Positions 53,697-61,792 of a stretch of 64,000 bases of DNA are shown here, piece by piece (the first letter of the stretch is position 1; the number at the start of each line of letters is the position of its first letter). Source of the stretch: Gammaproteobacteria bacterium. GTDB lineage: Bacteria > Pseudomonadota > Gammaproteobacteria > Steroidobacterales > Rariloculaceae. Under the pieces are notes generated by a model, which worked only from the letters and a program-made list of their open reading frames with translations, was not told where the DNA came from and did not search any database. Location: assembly GCA_017577365.1 (NCBI GenBank), contig PKRJ01000013.1:1-64000 (forward strand). Direction: 5' to 3'. Made by a program: the position numbers and the translations under genes.

Positions 53697-55901
53697 ATGC
53701 GTCATTCGTTCGCCGCTCGCCGCGCGCGAGCGCGGCTCGCCGCAAAGCCTATTCAGCCGTCTGGCGGGGCCGCCGCCCGTTCCGACCGGGCATTACGCAG
53801 CCTTCCGGCAGCGCTGCTCGCGGTGCCGCTCGGGCTCGTGGCTTTCCCATCTCATGCGCAGCTCGGCATCGAAGAAGTCGTCGTCACCGCCGAGTTTCGC
53901 GAGGCCGATGCGCAATCGCTCGCGCGCAGCGTGACCGTGCTCGATGCCGATCTGCTCGAAGCCGCGACGGTTCAGCACTTCGAGGAGACGACGCTGCTCG
54001 TGCCGAACCTCAATTGGTCCGGCGAAGGGTCCAGAGCGCGGTACTTTCAGCTGCGCGGCATCGGCGAGCTCGAGCAGTACGAGGGCGCGCCGAATCCGTC
54101 GGTCGGTTTCCTGATCGACGACATCGACTTCTCGGCGATCGGCGCCGTCGCGACGCTGTTCGACGTCGAGCGCATCGAGGTGCTGCGCGGTCCGCAAGGG
54201 ACGCGCTACGGCGCGAACGCGCTCGGCGGGCTCGTCTACGTGCGCTCCGCCGAGCCGCCCGAGACGCTGTCCGCGGACTTCGAGCTGACCGGCGGTAACG
54301 ACGGAACGAGAGCATACGGCGCCGCCCTCGGCGGACCGCTCGGGGGGCGAGCGGGGTATCGCGTGTCGCTGCATCGCTACGAGAGCAACGGCTTCCGCGA
54401 CAACGTTTATCTCGGCCGGGACGACACATACGGCCGCGACGAGCTGGCGTTGCGCGGAAAGCTCAAGTTCGACGTCGGCGAGCGCGTCGGCATCGAGGCG
54501 ACCGCGCTCTACCTCGACATGGATAACGGCTACGACGCGTGGACGATCTTCAACGACTTCGACGTCCACTCCGACCGGCCGGGCCGCGACGAGCAGGAGT
54601 CGATCGCCGCGTCGGTGCGCATGACGGCCGAGCTCGATAGGTTCGATCTCGTCTCGATCACCGGCATCAACTCGACCGACGCGCTCTTCAGCTTCGACGC
54701 GGATTGGGGCAATCCCGATCTGTGGGCGCCGGTCGTTTACGATTTCTTCCTCGCGAACGATCGGCAGCGCGACACGCTGAATCAGGAGGTCCGGTTCTTG
54801 TCGAAGCCCGGCGCGCTCGCCGGCGGCCGCGGCGACTGGCTCTTCGGCGTGTACGTGCTCGACCTCGAGGAAACGAACGACCGCTTCGAGAACGGCGTGC
54901 TCGACGACGGCGTCTTCGATCCGTTCGTCCTCGACGTGCAGTCGTCGAGCGCGTACGACGCGACGAATTTCGCCGTGTTCGGTCAGGTCGATTTCGCGCT
55001 GACCGAGCGCCTCGAGCTCACGGCGGGACTTCGCTGGGAGCGCCGCGACGCGAGCTATACCGACAGCTTCGGCAACGCATTCTCTCCCGAGGATCGCATG
55101 CTCGGCGGCGAGCTTTCGCTCGCGTGGCACGTCGCGGACGGCTGGACGACCTACGCGCGGCTCGCGCGCGGCTACAAGGCGGGCGGCTTCAACGTCTCGT
55201 TCGCCGGCGTCGACTTCGACGAGGTCGACAACGTCACGCCGGATCAGATCGAGTTCGACGCCGAGTCGCTGGTGAGCCTCGAAGCCGGCGTCAAAGGGGC
55301 CTGGCTCGACGGCCGGCTGCGTGCCGATATCGGGGTCTTCGAGGCGCGCCGCGACGATCAGCAGATCAAGATTCCGCTGCAGCTGCGTCTCGGCGATCCT
55401 TCGTCGTTTCTGTTCCTCACCGAGAACGCCGAGGAGGGCCGTCACCGCGGCGCCGAGGCGACCGTCGACTGGCTCGCGACCGAGAGCGTCCGCCTGTTCG
55501 GCTCGCTCGGCTGGCTCGATACGGAGATCGTCGAGTTCAGCGTGTTTTCGGATCTCGAGGGCCGCGAGCAGGCGCACGCGCCGCGCATGAGCTACTCGCT
55601 CGGCGCGGAGTATCGCAACGGCGACGGCTGGTTCGGCCGTCTCGAGATCGGCGGGCGCGAAGGCTTCTACTTCGACTACTCGCACGACGAGAAGTCCGAG
55701 AGCTACCGGCTCGTGAACCTGCGCATCGGCCGCGATATGGGGGCGTTCAGCGTCTCGCTGTGGGCGCGCAACCTGCTCGACGAGGAGTACGCGGTGCGCG
55801 GCTTCTTCTTCGGCAACGAGCCGCCCGACTTTCCGAACAAGCGCTATATCCGCCTCGGCGATCCGCGGCACTTCGGCGTGACGTTCAAATACCGGATGTA
55901 A
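53697..55901 (+). CDS. TonB-dependent receptor, probable thiamine/thiamine-precursor uptake
   Basis: 734 residues. A long signal region (1-59, ending FPSHAQ), then TonB box-like EEVVVTAE. The plug domain includes LEAATVQHFEETTLLVPNLNWSGEGSRARYFQLRGIGE and VEVLRGPQGTRYGANALGG in slightly varied form. The 22-strand barrel follows, with late landmarks TTYARLARGYKAGGFN and the terminal HFGVTFKYRM. Subtype resembles large TonB receptors with no close siderophore features. The riboswitch upstream and thiamine genes downstream make thiamine or a derivative the likely substrate (inference). Confidence 0.9.
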   Translation: MRHSFAARRARARLAAKPIQPSGGAAARSDRALRSLPAALLAVPLGLVAFPSHAQLGIEEVVVTAEFREADAQSLARSVTVLDADLLEAATVQHFEETTLLVPNLNWSGEGSRARYFQLRGIGELEQYEGAPNPSVGFLIDDIDFSAIGAVATLFDVERIEVLRGPQGTRYGANALGGLVYVRSAEPPETLSADFELTGGNDGTRAYGAALGGPLGGRAGYRVSLHRYESNGFRDNVYLGRDDTYGRDELALRGKLKFDVGERVGIEATALYLDMDNGYDAWTIFNDFDVHSDRPGRDEQESIAASVRMTAELDRFDLVSITGINSTDALFSFDADWGNPDLWAPVVYDFFLANDRQRDTLNQEVRFLSKPGALAGGRGDWLFGVYVLDLEETNDRFENGVLDDGVFDPFVLDVQSSSAYDATNFAVFGQVDFALTERLELTAGLRWERRDASYTDSFGNAFSPEDRMLGGELSLAWHVADGWTTYARLARGYKAGGFNVSFAGVDFDEVDNVTPDQIEFDAESLVSLEAGVKGAWLDGRLRADIGVFEARRDDQQIKIPLQLRLGDPSSFLFLTENAEEGRHRGAEATVDWLATESVRLFGSLGWLDTEIVEFSVFSDLEGREQAHAPRMSYSLGAEYRNGDGWFGRLEIGGREGFYFDYSHDEKSESYRLVNLRIGRDMGAFSVSLWARNLLDEEYAVRGFFFGNEPPDFPNKRYIRLGDPRHFGVTFKYRM

Positions 55902-55918
55902 TGCGCACGGAGGCCGAC

Positions 55919-56197
55919 ATGGAAATCACCGCGGAGCTGTCGTTGTATCCGCTCGGGAGCGATCACCCGATCGCCGAGATCGTAGAGCTCATCAACGGCT
56001 TGCGCGCCGACCCGCGCGTTCGCGTCGTCGTGAATCAGATGAGCACGCAGATCACGGGCGAGCTCGACGACGTCATGGCCGTCGTGACCGATGCGATGCG
56101 GTCGTCGTTCGGCACCGGCAGCACGAAGGTGCTCGTCGCGAAGTTCCTGAGCAAGGGGCTGCCGATCGCCGACACGCCCGTGCTCACGACGAGCTGA
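55919..56197 (+). CDS. Thiamine-binding protein, MTH1187/YkoF family (DUF77)
   Basis: 92 residues. Recognised from EITAELSLYPLGSDHPIAEIVELINGL, VVVNQMSTQITGELDDVMAVVTDAM and STKVLVAKF. Family members bind thiamine or its hydroxymethylpyrimidine moiety as oligomers in the cytoplasm. ATG 55919 has GGAGG at 55910-55914; ATG 55901 overlapping the receptor stop is an alternative. Second gene of the riboswitch operon. Confidence 0.85.
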   Translation: MEITAELSLYPLGSDHPIAEIVELINGLRADPRVRVVVNQMSTQITGELDDVMAVVTDAMRSSFGTGSTKVLVAKFLSKGLPIADTPVLTTS

Positions 56198-56206
56198 GCG
56201 CCGGCG

Positions 56207-56809
56207 ATGGCTGCGCTCGAAGTGCTCCAGGTCGTCGCCGTCGTTTGCGCGGTGCTGTACCTGGTGCTCGTGATCCGCGAGAACACCTGGTGCTGGCCGG
56301 TCGCGCTGATCGGCTCGCTGCTGTCGCTCGTCGTCGTCTTCGATAGAAAGCTCTACATGGACGCGGCGCTGCACCTTTTCTACGCGGCGATGGCGATCTA
56401 CGGCTGGCTGCAATGGGTGCGCGGCGGGGAACGCTCCTCCGGGGTGGCGATCTGCGTGTGGTCGTGGCGTCGTCACGCGGTTGCGATCGCCGGAATTCTG
56501 GTGGGTACCGTTGCGTTCGGGGCGCTGCTCGAGGCCCGCACCGACGCCGCGCTGCCGTACCTCGACTCGTTCACGACCATCGCCGCGCTCGTCACGACCT
56601 ACATGGTCGCGAAGAAGGTGCTCGAGAACTGGATCTACTGGTTCGTGATCGACGGCATATCGGTTTATCTTTATGTCGCTCGAGAGCTTTTCTGGTTCGC
56701 GGGCCTCTTCGTCGGCTATCTGGTGCTGATCGTGATTGGATTTAGGGCATGGAGCCGTGAATGGCGCACCAGTCGTATTGAGGCTGCGGCGGGCAGTGGA
56801 GCCTATTGA
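56207..56809 (+). CDS. pnuT: PnuC-family transporter, probable thiamine transporter PnuT
   Basis: 200 residues, about seven helices. PnuC family blocks: YLVLVIRENTWCWPVALIGSLLSLVVVFDRKLYMDAALHLFYAAMAIYGWLQW and the C-terminal VAKKVLENWIYWFVIDGISVYLYVARELFWFAGLFVGYLVLIVIGF, with the WxxW-type aromatic set. PnuC carries nicotinamide riboside; PnuT members in TPP-regulated operons carry thiamine by facilitated diffusion, trapped by phosphorylation. The kinase gene overlaps its 3' end by 53 nt. Confidence 0.88.
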   Translation: MAALEVLQVVAVVCAVLYLVLVIRENTWCWPVALIGSLLSLVVVFDRKLYMDAALHLFYAAMAIYGWLQWVRGGERSSGVAICVWSWRRHAVAIAGILVGTVAFGALLEARTDAALPYLDSFTTIAALVTTYMVAKKVLENWIYWFVIDGISVYLYVARELFWFAGLFVGYLVLIVIGFRAWSREWRTSRIEAAAGSGAY

Positions 56810-57686
56810 CGATGCGACTCGCGCCGCGCTGATCGCCGCGTTGCGGAAGGTCGGGCTCGCCGACGCGCCCGACAAGCCGCCCGCCGATGGATTCGCTTTT
56901 CAGCCGCTTGCCGGAGGCCTGGGACGACGCGCGTTCCTTGCCTCTTGCGGCGAGCATCAATGGGTGGTTCGCCTCGCGGGCGCGGATCGCGCGGGCGCGC
57001 TCGATCTCGTCGACGAAGCGCGGATCACCGCCGAGGCCGCCTCGTTCGAGATCGCGCCGCGCGTCGTCGCGTGCGACGAAGCCGCAGGCGTGCTCGTCAC
57101 GGAGCATCTGCGCGGCGCGCGGCCGGTCGACGCCCGTACGCTGAAGAGCCCAGAAGGCATCCGGCGGGCCGCCGCGCTGCTCAAACGTCTCCATCGTCTC
57201 CGGATCGCGATCCGTCCTTTCGATCCCGAGCGCTTCGCAGCGCAGTACCTCTCGGGCGCGTGCGCCGAGGAGCATCTCGACGAGCGGCATCGGCGGCTCG
57301 CCCGGGAGCTCCGTGCACTCGCGCGGGAGTATCGCCGCCGATATCCGAGCATCGTCGTCTGCCACAACGACCTGGTGCCGTCGAATATCCTCGACGACGG
57401 GCGGCTGCGTCTCGTCGACTTCGAGTATGCTGTGCTGGCTGCGCCGATCCTCGATCTTGCCGGGCTCGCGGCGTCGAGCGGTTTCGACGCCGGTGCTCGC
57501 CGACGGCTCGTCGAGGCGTATTACGGCAGTGCGCCGGCGCCGTTCACGCTGATCGAGTTCGATCGGGTCGTGCGCCTGGTGCGATTGTTGGGTTATTTCT
57601 GGGCACTGCATTCGGCGTCGACGGCGGCGGACCGCGCGCCGTATGAGGCGTTCGCGCGGCAGACGGCGGCGACGCTCGACGCATAG
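56757..57686 (+). CDS. Aminoglycoside-phosphotransferase-fold kinase, probable thiamine kinase
   Basis: 309 residues from GTG 56757 (GGAGCC just upstream), overlapping pnuT by 53 nt. APH/choline-kinase fold: nucleotide-binding region WVVRLAGADRAGALDLVDEARITAEA, catalytic loop H203-N-D205 (CHNDLVPSNIL), metal-binding D221-F-E. Phosphorylation would trap imported thiamine as thiamine phosphate, as ThiK does. Assignment rests on context more than sequence; choline- or ethanolamine-type substrates cannot be excluded from motifs alone. Confidence 0.8.
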   Translation: MNGAPVVLRLRRAVEPIDDATRAALIAALRKVGLADAPDKPPADGFAFQPLAGGLGRRAFLASCGEHQWVVRLAGADRAGALDLVDEARITAEAASFEIAPRVVACDEAAGVLVTEHLRGARPVDARTLKSPEGIRRAAALLKRLHRLRIAIRPFDPERFAAQYLSGACAEEHLDERHRRLARELRALAREYRRRYPSIVVCHNDLVPSNILDDGRLRLVDFEYAVLAAPILDLAGLAASSGFDAGARRRLVEAYYGSAPAPFTLIEFDRVVRLVRLLGYFWALHSASTAADRAPYEAFARQTAATLDA

Positions 57687-57703
57687 CGAGACGGTAGGGA
57701 ACG

Positions 57704-58579
57704 ATGACTTTGCACGTGGCATTTCTCGGGCTCGGCGTGATGGGGTATCCGATGGCCGGCTGGCTCAGCAAAGCCGGGCATCGCGTGTCCGTCTACAACC
57801 GCACGGCCGAGAAAGCCGAACGCTGGGCCGCCGAGCACGGCGGTCGCAAGGCGGCTTCCGTGGCGGAAGCGGTCGAGGACGCCGATTTCGTGTTCACGTG
57901 CGTCGGTGACGATCCCGACGTGCGCGAGGTCGTGCTCGGACCCGACGGCGCGCTCACGGCCATGAGGAAGGGCGCGGTGCTCGTCGATCACACGACGGCG
58001 TCGGCGACGCTCGCCCGCGAGATCGCGGCCGCGGGCGCCGAGCGCGGCATCGGGTGCCTCGATGCGCCGGTCTCGGGCGGTCAGTCCGGCGCGGAGCAGG
58101 GCAAGCTCACGGTGATGGTCGGCGGCGACCGCGACACGTTCGAGCGCGCCGAGCCCGTGATCCGGGCGTATGCGCACAACGTGCGTCTGATCGGTCCGCC
58201 GGGCTCGGGACAGCTTGCGAAGATGGTCAACCAGATCGCGATCGCAGGCGTCGTGCAGGGCCTGGCCGAGGCGCTCAATTTCGCGAAGCGCGCCGGGCTC
58301 GACGTGGCCGCCGTCGTCGACGTGATCTCGAAGGGCGCCGCGCAATCGTGGCAGATGGACAATCGATGGCAGACGATGATCGAGGGCCGCTTCGATTTCG
58401 GCTTTGCCGTCGAGTGGATGCGCAAAGACCTGCGAATCTGTCTCGAGGAGGCGCGGCGCAACGGAGCGGAGCTGCCGGTCGCAGCGCTCGTCGATCAGTT
58501 CTATGCCGATATCGTGAACATGGGAGGCAAGCGCTGGGACACGTCGAGCCTGATCGCGCGGCTCAATCGAGCCAAGTGA
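57704..58579 (+). CDS. NAD(P)-dependent beta-hydroxyacid dehydrogenase (HIBADH family)
   Basis: 291 residues. Rossmann motif GLGVMGYPMAGWL at 9-21, substrate motif DAPVSGGQSGAEQGKL at 120-135, catalytic K173 (GQLAKMVNQI) and the all-alpha C-terminal domain. Reversibly oxidises 3-hydroxyisobutyrate or a similar beta-hydroxy acid; family members also include tartronate-semialdehyde and glyoxylate/succinic-semialdehyde reductases, and NADP(H) use is suggested by VYNRTAEK (Arg after Asn in the beta2 loop). Starts 17 nt after the kinase, so possibly at the end of the thiamine operon. Confidence 0.88.
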   Translation: MTLHVAFLGLGVMGYPMAGWLSKAGHRVSVYNRTAEKAERWAAEHGGRKAASVAEAVEDADFVFTCVGDDPDVREVVLGPDGALTAMRKGAVLVDHTTASATLAREIAAAGAERGIGCLDAPVSGGQSGAEQGKLTVMVGGDRDTFERAEPVIRAYAHNVRLIGPPGSGQLAKMVNQIAIAGVVQGLAEALNFAKRAGLDVAAVVDVISKGAAQSWQMDNRWQTMIEGRFDFGFAVEWMRKDLRICLEEARRNGAELPVAALVDQFYADIVNMGGKRWDTSSLIARLNRAK

Positions 58580-58645
58580 CGGGCGGGCACGTGGCCGGCG
58601 CGGCCGCAATGCGCGGTATCGAGCGCGAGGAGGCTTGAGGACGCC

Positions 58646-59515
58646 ATGCATCCCGTGCTTGCCGACTTGCTTCGTCTGCTCGAGCTCGAGCGACTCGAGG
58701 AGAACCTGTTTCGCGGCGAGAGCCGCGATATCGGCAGCAATCGCGTCTTCGGCGGGCAAGTGCTCGGGCAAGCGCTGCGCGCGATGAGCTGCACCGTCGA
58801 AGGGCGTCCCGTGCACTCGCTGCACGCCTATTTTCTTAGGCCCGGCGACGTGAACGCGCCGATCGTCTACGACGTCGATCGCGCTCGCGACGGTCGGAGC
58901 TTCAGCAATCGCCGAGTCGTCGCGATCCAGCACGGGCGCCCGATCTTCAACATGACGGCGTCGTTCCAGGCGCCCGAGGAAGGGCTCGAGCATCAAGCGC
59001 CCATGCCCGACGTGCCGGGACCCGAGGGTCTCGCGGATCTCCGCGAGGTGCCGCCGCAATTGCTCGAGAAGATTCCGGAGAAGATGCGGCGGTTCGTGAT
59101 CGGCGAAAGACCTTTCGAATTCCGCCCCGTCGAGCCGATTCATGTCTTCTCACCGCAACCCAGCCCGCCGCAGCGGCACGTGTGGATTCGCACGATCGAT
59201 CCGCTGCCGGACGATCCGGACCTGCATCGACGCGTGCTCGCGTACGTCTCCGACTACCAGCTCGTCGCGACGTCGACGTTGCCGCACGGCATCCGCTTCG
59301 AGCACGGCAACGTGCAATTGGCGAGCATCGACCACGCGATGTGGTTCCATCGGCCGTTCCGCGTCGACGAATGGCTGCTCTACTCGATGTGGAGCCCGAA
59401 TGCCTCGGGTGCACGCGGGCTCGCATTCGGGCAGTTCTTCACGAGGGACGGGCGGCTGGTTGCGTCGACCGCGCAGGAAGGCGTGGTGCGGATCTGGCCG
59501 GCGGGCGCCGAGTAG
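58646..59515 (+). CDS. tesB: Acyl-CoA thioesterase II TesB
   Basis: 289 residues, double hot-dog fold. Landmarks: LLELERLEENLFRGESRDIGSNRVFGGQVLGQAL, VHSLHAYFLRPGDVNAPIVYDVDRARDGRSFSNRRVVAIQHG, SIDHAMWFHRPFRVDEWLLYSMWSPNASGARG and RDGRLVASTAQEGVVRI. Hydrolyses medium- and long-chain acyl-CoAs in the cytoplasm. Length matches E. coli TesB (286). Confidence 0.94.
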   Translation: MHPVLADLLRLLELERLEENLFRGESRDIGSNRVFGGQVLGQALRAMSCTVEGRPVHSLHAYFLRPGDVNAPIVYDVDRARDGRSFSNRRVVAIQHGRPIFNMTASFQAPEEGLEHQAPMPDVPGPEGLADLREVPPQLLEKIPEKMRRFVIGERPFEFRPVEPIHVFSPQPSPPQRHVWIRTIDPLPDDPDLHRRVLAYVSDYQLVATSTLPHGIRFEHGNVQLASIDHAMWFHRPFRVDEWLLYSMWSPNASGARGLAFGQFFTRDGRLVASTAQEGVVRIWPAGAE

Positions 59516-59645
59516 CGCGCCGCATCCGAGACCATCACGCCTTCACCGCAGTGAACGGATCGGGCCGCGCCGTAACGAGACGCACTTTGCGCATGTAACC
59601 TCGCCGAGCTTTCATCGTTCTAGGAGTCGTGTGGCCCGCGCGACA

Positions 59646-59690
59646 AGCGACTGTGCGAGGTCGCGTCGCCGGCGAGGCTAGACAGTCGCT
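59646..59690. other. Inverted repeat in the tesB downstream gap
   Basis: AGCGACTGT (59646-59654) and ACAGTCGCT (59682-59690) form a perfect 9-bp stem around a GC-rich 27-nt loop that can itself pair. Eleven bases further on, CGTTCC-GA-GGAACG is a second perfect palindrome (59700-59713). These lie between tesB and the ChaN-like gene and may be terminator, operator or structured-leader elements. Confidence 0.4.
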
Positions 59691-59776
59691 ATACGGCAAC
59701 GTTCCGAGGAACGGGTGCTTTCGGACTGTTCCTGTGCAGCCGCGCGGGCGGCGATACTGACTGGGAGGTGCGCTCT

Positions 59777-60976
59777 ATGCCTGAGCTTGACGTCCGTTCG
59801 CCTGCGCTCTCCACGCTCGCTTGCGTGGGCGCGCTCGCGACGATCCTCGCGAGCACCGCGGTCGCACAGACCACGGGCGGTCCGGAGCCGACGATCCGTC
59901 CCGCTCTCGACGGCATCTTCGAGGCGTTCGAGACCTACCCGCTGGTCGGTATCGGCGAAGTGCATCAGGTCGCCCAGATTCTCGATTTCTACCGGGATAT
60001 CGTCCAAGACCCGCGCTTCGCGCAGGAAGTGGGCAACGTGGTCGTCGAGTTCGGAGGCGCGGCGTATCAGGACGTCATCGACCGCTATGTCGCCGGCGAG
60101 ACGGTTCCCTATGCCGAGCTGCGCAAGGTCTGGACCGAGACCGTCGGTTGGGTGCCGGCCGTTCCGAGCGAAGGCTACGCCCGCTTCTTCGGTTACGTGC
60201 GCCAGACGAATCTCGGGCTGCCGCCCGAGCAGCGCATCAAAGTCTGGCTCGGCGAGCCGCCGATCGATTGGTCCGAGATCGACACGACGGAAGAGTATCG
60301 CGCGATCGCCGCGACGCGCGACAGCCATGCCGCCGGGGTCATCCTGCACAACATCCTGGCCGAGAATCGCAAGGCGCTCGTGATCTACGGCGGAGGGCAC
60401 TTGGAGCGGACCGATCAGTGGGAGCGGGAGGCGAGCGCGCTGATCGCCGAGGCGGATCCGGGCGGTCCGATGTCGCAGGGGCCGAGCGCCACGCTGCGCG
60501 ATCTCGTCGAGGCAGAGTACCCGGGCAGCTTCTTCGTCGCGATGTCTTATCGCGGCTTCAGGGACGAGGAGTGCACGCGCCGTTTCGAGGAGCGGTTCGC
60601 CGAGTGGCCGATGCCGGCATTGGCCGTATCGGTGCGCGGCACGACCCTGGAGGACGCGATGCGCGCGTGCCTCAGGCCGTTCGATGCGAGCCAGATGCGC
60701 TTTCCGCCTTCGATCCCCGAGGACATTCAGGAGCGCGTGCGCGCGATACTGACTGAGAACGTCGACCGCGACCGGCCGCTGCTCGCCGACTCCGTGATCT
60801 TCTACGCCCCGGCCGCCGAGCTCACCGTCGCATCGCAGTTCATCGAATTCTCGCTCGATGAAGAATGGCGGGCCGAGCTCGAGCGAAGGAACATGCTGAT
60901 CACCGGACGGCCGCTCGGACCGCAGCTCGGGAACGGCTCTCCGGCTTCCCCGGTCCCGTACGGCGGAAGGGACTGA
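59777..60976 (+). CDS. Secreted ChaN/erythromycin-esterase-like protein of unknown function
   Basis: 399 residues from ATG 59777 (GGGAGG upstream). Signal peptide ending at VAQ (about residue 28). The pattern YPLVGIGEVHQVAQILDFYRDIV with a later IYGGGHLERTDQ resembles the G-E-x-H and G-x-x-H motifs of the EreA/ChaN/TIKI superfamily, where His and Glu residues form a hydrolytic or haem/iron-binding site. No close family was recognised. Two Cys (DEECTRR, MRACLRP) may pair. A periplasmic hydrolase is possible. Confidence 0.6.
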   Translation: MPELDVRSPALSTLACVGALATILASTAVAQTTGGPEPTIRPALDGIFEAFETYPLVGIGEVHQVAQILDFYRDIVQDPRFAQEVGNVVVEFGGAAYQDVIDRYVAGETVPYAELRKVWTETVGWVPAVPSEGYARFFGYVRQTNLGLPPEQRIKVWLGEPPIDWSEIDTTEEYRAIAATRDSHAAGVILHNILAENRKALVIYGGGHLERTDQWEREASALIAEADPGGPMSQGPSATLRDLVEAEYPGSFFVAMSYRGFRDEECTRRFEERFAEWPMPALAVSVRGTTLEDAMRACLRPFDASQMRFPPSIPEDIQERVRAILTENVDRDRPLLADSVIFYAPAAELTVASQFIEFSLDEEWRAELERRNMLITGRPLGPQLGNGSPASPVPYGGRD

Positions 60977-61109
60977 CGGAGGACTCTGATACGGGCTCGT
61001 CCCCCTGACTTGCGCGTCAGAGGGCGTCGTATCGTTCTCGGCCAGTGTCGAAACTCGCTATCCCCGTTCGTCTAGTGACGGACAGCGAACGAGCAAGGCG
61101 GAGGACGAT

Positions 61110-61547
61110 ATGGAAAAGCTGGTCCTCGAGAAATCCATCGTTATCGACGCACCCACGGCGACGGTCTGGAGCGTCGTCACCACACCCGACGCGATGAAGC
61201 GTTGGATGCTCGTGGTGCCGGAGTTCGAGAGCGACAGGCCGCTGACGCTAGGGAGCCCGCTCCAGTGGAAGGACGAGCAAGGCGAAACCTATCTCACCGG
61301 GACGGTCGTCGAGCTCGAGCCGCCGCGTAAGCTCGTGCTCGAGCTGCAAGACATCAGCTGGACGAGAGAACCAGCACGAGGCGGCGTAACGTATGCGCTG
61401 ACCCTCGTCCCGAGAGAGAAGGGAACGGAGCTTCAGCTCGTATTCGGCGATTTGGCCATCGACCGGGAAGGGAAGCGGTGGTTCGATGCCTTCAACGAGG
61501 CTCGAGAGCTCGATCTAATCAAGAGCTTGGCGGAGGGGCGGTTGTGA
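61110..61547 (+). CDS. SRPBCC (START/Bet v1-like) domain protein
   Basis: 145 residues. Fold indicated by LEKSIVIDAPTATVWSVVTTPDAMKRWM, the GSPLQWKDEQGETYLTGTVVELEPPRKLVLEL strands and a long C-terminal helix. Resembles AHSA1-type ligand-binding proteins; ligand unknown. CGGAGGA precedes the ATG. Inverted repeats (for example GTTCGTC/GACGGAC near 61063-61085) lie upstream. Confidence 0.8.
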   Translation: MEKLVLEKSIVIDAPTATVWSVVTTPDAMKRWMLVVPEFESDRPLTLGSPLQWKDEQGETYLTGTVVELEPPRKLVLELQDISWTREPARGGVTYALTLVPREKGTELQLVFGDLAIDREGKRWFDAFNEARELDLIKSLAEGRL

Positions 61548-61792
61548 GCGGCGTTCCGTCGAAGGAATGGGAAGCCTTAACCCATGCGTGGCACTAGCTG
61601 GTGCCTCAAACGTCTCCTCTCGTGAGGGAGGCATGGGCCGTGCGCCGAGAAGTGACCGCACCTATGTACGCATTAACTCATCACAGAACGTACTATGAGC
61701 AGAGTTTCTTCAATCTCGGCGTTCAAGAGGATCGTTTCGTGCGGCCGGATAGCGGAGCGGCGACGCTGTTGTTGGGATCCGAGAAGGTTAGG

